Of a stretch of DNA of 54,032 bases, positions 51,899 to 54,032 are shown one piece after another (within the stretch, counting starts at the first letter, position 1; each line of letters opens with the position of its first letter). Source of the stretch: Xanthobacteraceae bacterium (lineage in GTDB: Bacteria; Pseudomonadota; Alphaproteobacteria; Rhizobiales; Xanthobacteraceae); NCBI GenBank assembly GCA_019745775.1, contig JAIESR010000057.1, forward strand, positions 1-54,032, read 5' to 3'. Under the pieces are notes generated by a model, which saw nothing but the letters and a program-made list of their open reading frames with translations, ran no database searches and was not told where the DNA came from. The position numbers were made by a program, and so were the translations under genes.

Positions 51899-52615
51899 AT
51901 GATCCGCGTGGCCTTCGTCATCGGCGACTATCCCCCGGCGGAGCGCAAGCTCCGCGAGGACACCGCCAGGAGCTTTTCGTCGCCCGAGGTCGAGGTCGGC
52001 ATCATCTCGGTGGCGCCCTCGCCGTTCGGTGGGCTCGGGCCGGCCGAAATCCAGCTGGTCGCGCCGTACTTCCACGACGCCTTCATCCGCGCCGAGCAGG
52101 AAGGCTACGACGCGGTGGTGCCGCTCGGCACGCTCGACCTCGGCGTCGACGGCGGCCGCTCGCTGGTCGACATTCCCGTGATCGGCCCGTGCGAGGCAAT
52201 GTTCCACATCGCGGCGCAGCTCGGCGACCGCTTCGGCATCATCTGCTACCACGACAGCGTGATCCCGCGGCAGATCACGCAGACGCGTATGTACGGCATG
52301 GAGAACTGGATCGCCGGGCGGCGCGCATCGGGCTTCAAGCTCAAGGACATCGGCGCCAACAAGGCGACGATGAAGGCGAATTTCATCGCCGCCGGACGCT
52401 CGCTGATTGAAGAGGATGGCGCCGACGTCATCATCGTGCACGGCATCACGCAATGTCCGGTGCACATGAAGCCGGCCGAGCTGACGAAGGAATGGGGCGT
52501 GCCGGTGGTCGAGGGGATCGGCGCGCCGATCCGGATGGCGGCGATGCTGGCGGGCTTGGGCCTTAAGCACAGCCGCAAGCGCTGGCCGAAATCGAGCGCC
52601 CGGCCGAAGCTCTGA
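51899..52615 (+). CDS. Asp/Glu/hydantoin racemase-family protein
   Basis: 238-residue protein of the Asp/Glu racemase superfamily (DAVVPLGTLDLGVD, VIGPCEAMFH, VIIVHGITQCP). The position of the first catalytic Cys in hydantoin racemases (usually CxxDPG) is Thr in LGTLDLG, and the second motif (GCAGM) reads HGITQCP, so the standard Cys pair is not present. ATG 51899 is used; the frame upstream overlaps the previous gene. It is co-transcribed with the monooxygenase-like gene. Confidence 0.78.
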   Translation: MIRVAFVIGDYPPAERKLREDTARSFSSPEVEVGIISVAPSPFGGLGPAEIQLVAPYFHDAFIRAEQEGYDAVVPLGTLDLGVDGGRSLVDIPVIGPCEAMFHIAAQLGDRFGIICYHDSVIPRQITQTRMYGMENWIAGRRASGFKLKDIGANKATMKANFIAAGRSLIEEDGADVIIVHGITQCPVHMKPAELTKEWGVPVVEGIGAPIRMAAMLAGLGLKHSRKRWPKSSARPKL

Positions 52616-52698
52616 CCTTCTCAGCTGCGACATCAGCCCCGCTCGCGCCGGCTGCCGTGCTGGACTATCCTTCGTCCCAACAATCAAGGGAGGAAGCC

Positions 52699-53721
52699 TT
52701 GTCCGCATTCAACGCGACGCGCCCGGTGCTGTTGGCCTTGCTCGGACTGGCGCTGGCGACGCCCGCCGCCGCGCAGTCGTGGATAGACCAGAAGCTGCTC
52801 GATGCCGCAAAGAAGGAAGGCGCGCTCGTGGTCTACGGCTCGATGAACGAGGAAGAGGCGCTGCCCTACTACAAGATCTTCACCGAAGCGACCGGCATCA
52901 AGGTCAACTACGTGCGCACCTCCGACACCGGCGTGATGGGCCGTATCGCGGTTGAATTTCGCGCCAAGCAGAACGTGTGGGACGTGGTGATGACCACGCC
53001 GGTGAACCGGCTGCCGGACGCGGCGCTGGCGCAGATCGATCCGCCGGAGGCGAAGGGCCTCATTCCGCAGGCGCGCGATCCGAACCGCCGCTGGTACGGC
53101 GTCTACGCCAACTACAACTCGCCCGCCTACAACACCAAATACGTCAAGCGCGAGGAGCTGCCGAAGACCTACGAGGATTTCCTGAAGAAGGAGGAGTGGC
53201 GCGGCAAGATCGCAATCGACAATGCCGATAGCGAATGGCTGATGGCGATGTACACGCATTACGGCGAGGAGAAGGGCCGCAAGCTGGTGCAGGACATCGT
53301 CACGACCTTGCAACCGGTGGTGACCGACGGACACCTCGCGCTCGCGCGTGCAGTCGGCTCCGGCGAATATTGGATCGCGCTCAACAACTATACGAACCTC
53401 ACCGTCAACGTGAAACTCGCCGGCGGCGCGACCGACTACTGGGCGATGGACCCGGTGGCGCTGATCTTCGGCTCGGTCGGCGTGGCGCAGCATGCGCCCA
53501 ACCCGAACGCGGCGCGGCTGATGGCCAACTATGTGCTGAGCAAGGAAGCGCAGACCCAGCTCACCAAGCGCGGTCGCATCCCCACCCGGCCCGACACGTC
53601 AAGCAATCCACCCGAGGTGAACGAGACGCTGCTCAAGCAGAAGATCATCACCGCCGTGCTCTCGGCAGCCGAAAACAAGCGCTACCAGACCGAGTTCCAG
53701 AAGCTGTTCCGATCGAAGTGA
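52699..53721 (+). CDS. Extracellular (Fe3+/AfuA-type) solute-binding protein
   Basis: 340-residue periplasmic binding protein of the ABC type 2 family (signal peptide ending AAAQS, ~24; then KKEGALVVYGSMNEEEALPYYKIF). Fe3+-binding relatives exist, but so do receptors for organic acids and polyamines; the key Tyr pair is not evident. Translation probably starts at the TTG at 52699, because AAGGGAGGA lies 5-10 bp upstream and no ATG or GTG fits. It closes the operon with the racemase-like gene. No permease gene is present before the window ends. Confidence 0.88.
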   Translation: MSAFNATRPVLLALLGLALATPAAAQSWIDQKLLDAAKKEGALVVYGSMNEEEALPYYKIFTEATGIKVNYVRTSDTGVMGRIAVEFRAKQNVWDVVMTTPVNRLPDAALAQIDPPEAKGLIPQARDPNRRWYGVYANYNSPAYNTKYVKREELPKTYEDFLKKEEWRGKIAIDNADSEWLMAMYTHYGEEKGRKLVQDIVTTLQPVVTDGHLALARAVGSGEYWIALNNYTNLTVNVKLAGGATDYWAMDPVALIFGSVGVAQHAPNPNAARLMANYVLSKEAQTQLTKRGRIPTRPDTSSNPPEVNETLLKQKIITAVLSAAENKRYQTEFQKLFRSK

Positions 53722-53743
53722 GCGGCGCTACGCTGCTGCACGG

Positions 53744-53890
53744 ATGAAGTACGTCCCGACGATCATCGCCGCGGTCGTGCTCGTCGGTATGCTGATCTGG
53801 CTCTATCTCTACGCGCCGTGCGGCGTGTTCTACTGGAACAACACCAAGGACGTGCCCGCGCGCTGCCACGCCGAGCTCGGACGGGGATAA
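53744..53890 (+). CDS. 48-residue single-pass membrane protein, hypothetical
   Basis: Short frame starting 22 bp after the binding-protein stop: MKYVPT, a hydrophobic helix (~5-25), then YAPCGVFYWNNTKDVPARC and a short tail. I believe related small proteins with the YLYAPCG and KD(I/M)PARC pattern exist in Bradyrhizobium-type genomes, but that is memory, not a search. The start ATG at 53744 and stop at 53890 are clear. Function unknown. Confidence 0.6.
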   Translation: MKYVPTIIAAVVLVGMLIWLYLYAPCGVFYWNNTKDVPARCHAELGRG

Positions 53891-53918
53891 ACCGCAGCGG
53901 TTGCCGCGACGGCAGCGC

Positions 53919-53961
53919 GCTCCCTCTCCCCGCTTGCGGGGAGAGGGTCGGGGTGAGGGGC
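53919..53961 (+). repeat. Single REP-like hairpin near the right edge
   Basis: Perfect 10-bp arms CCCTCTCCCC (53922-53931) and GGGGAGAGGG (53938-53947) around GCTTGC, followed by the TCGGGGTGAGGGG tail. Same motif as the right unit at 32849-32895. Its inverted mate may lie beyond the window. Confidence 0.8.
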
Positions 53962-53985
53962 CTCACCGCGAACGCGCCCTATCGA

Positions 53986-54021
<36 letters not shown>

Positions 54022-54032
54022 GGACGCAGAGC

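Overview
The window is high-GC DNA, dense with genes. Its gene families (Tat-dependent IorAB-type molybdoenzyme, fused NuoE/NuoF formate dehydrogenase subunit, many TctC/Bug binding proteins, DUF3297, MipA, oxalate genes) and its palindromic intergenic repeats point to a metabolically versatile alphaproteobacterium of the Hyphomicrobiales, near Xanthobacteraceae/Nitrobacteraceae (Bradyrhizobium, Rhodopseudomonas or Pseudolabrys-like). This is inference from recognised families; no 16S or ribosomal gene is present. I found no tRNA, rRNA or CRISPR array. The right end finishes in a 33-G run that looks like a sequencing artefact at a contig edge.

Layout. 1-6.6 kb: bioB, a divergent B12-type radical SAM protein, a two-subunit periplasmic molybdenum oxidoreductase, DUF3297 and a small lipoprotein. 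6.6-12.7 kb: an NAD-linked Mo/W formate dehydrogenase (fdsB with NuoE+NuoF fused, and fdsA), with a DUF559 endonuclease gene lodged between the two subunits, and a divergent LysR regulator with a clear T-N11-A palindrome. 12.7-16 kb: a translationally coupled DUF2892 / HlyD-like adaptor / DevC-like permease / ATPase export operon. 16-25 kb: TctC receptors, GlcG, a Gfo/Idh/MocA oxidoreductase, a GGDEF protein with a degenerate receiver, a CoA-transferase plus HMG-CoA-lyase-type pair, and a bacterial glutamate-receptor-like channel. 25-28 kb: membrane and outer-membrane proteins and a long inverted repeat. 27.9-31 kb: an islet of visibly lower GC (GT4 glycosyltransferase, FkbM methyltransferase) bounded by matching IS5-type ends and a frameshifted transposase remnant.

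31-41.5 kb is the most coherent block. On one strand, in transcription order, lie tctC, tctB, tctA, a GntR/FCD regulator with its own palindromic operator, oxalyl-CoA decarboxylase (oxc), formyl-CoA transferase (frc, with a lysine-rich tail), a formyltransferase resembling the N-terminal 10-formyl-THF hydrolase domain of ALDH1L1, and formate-THF ligase (fhs). It reads as an oxalate module: import (inferred), activation and decarboxylation to formyl-CoA/formate, and entry of formate into the folate one-carbon pool. The formate dehydrogenase at 6.6-11.7 kb would oxidise the remaining formate to CO2 with NADH.

41.8-54 kb: a phytase-like secreted protein, a racemase-fold protein lacking the usual cysteines, two tandem SsuA/NMT1-like binding proteins and a TctC, then an uncharacterised aromatic-type cluster (class II aldolase, 2-hydroxyacid dehydrogenase, LigA, LigB; and, divergently, a flavin monooxygenase/acyl-CoA-dehydrogenase-like protein, a second racemase-fold protein, a periplasmic binding protein and a 48-residue membrane protein).

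A theme across the window is a family of GC-rich REP-like palindromes arranged as inverted doublets (9.4/9.9, 32.7/32.9, 33.9/34.0, 44.1/44.2 kb, and a single at 53.9 kb). One doublet brackets the DUF559 gene, suggesting a small nuclease-linked mobile unit.
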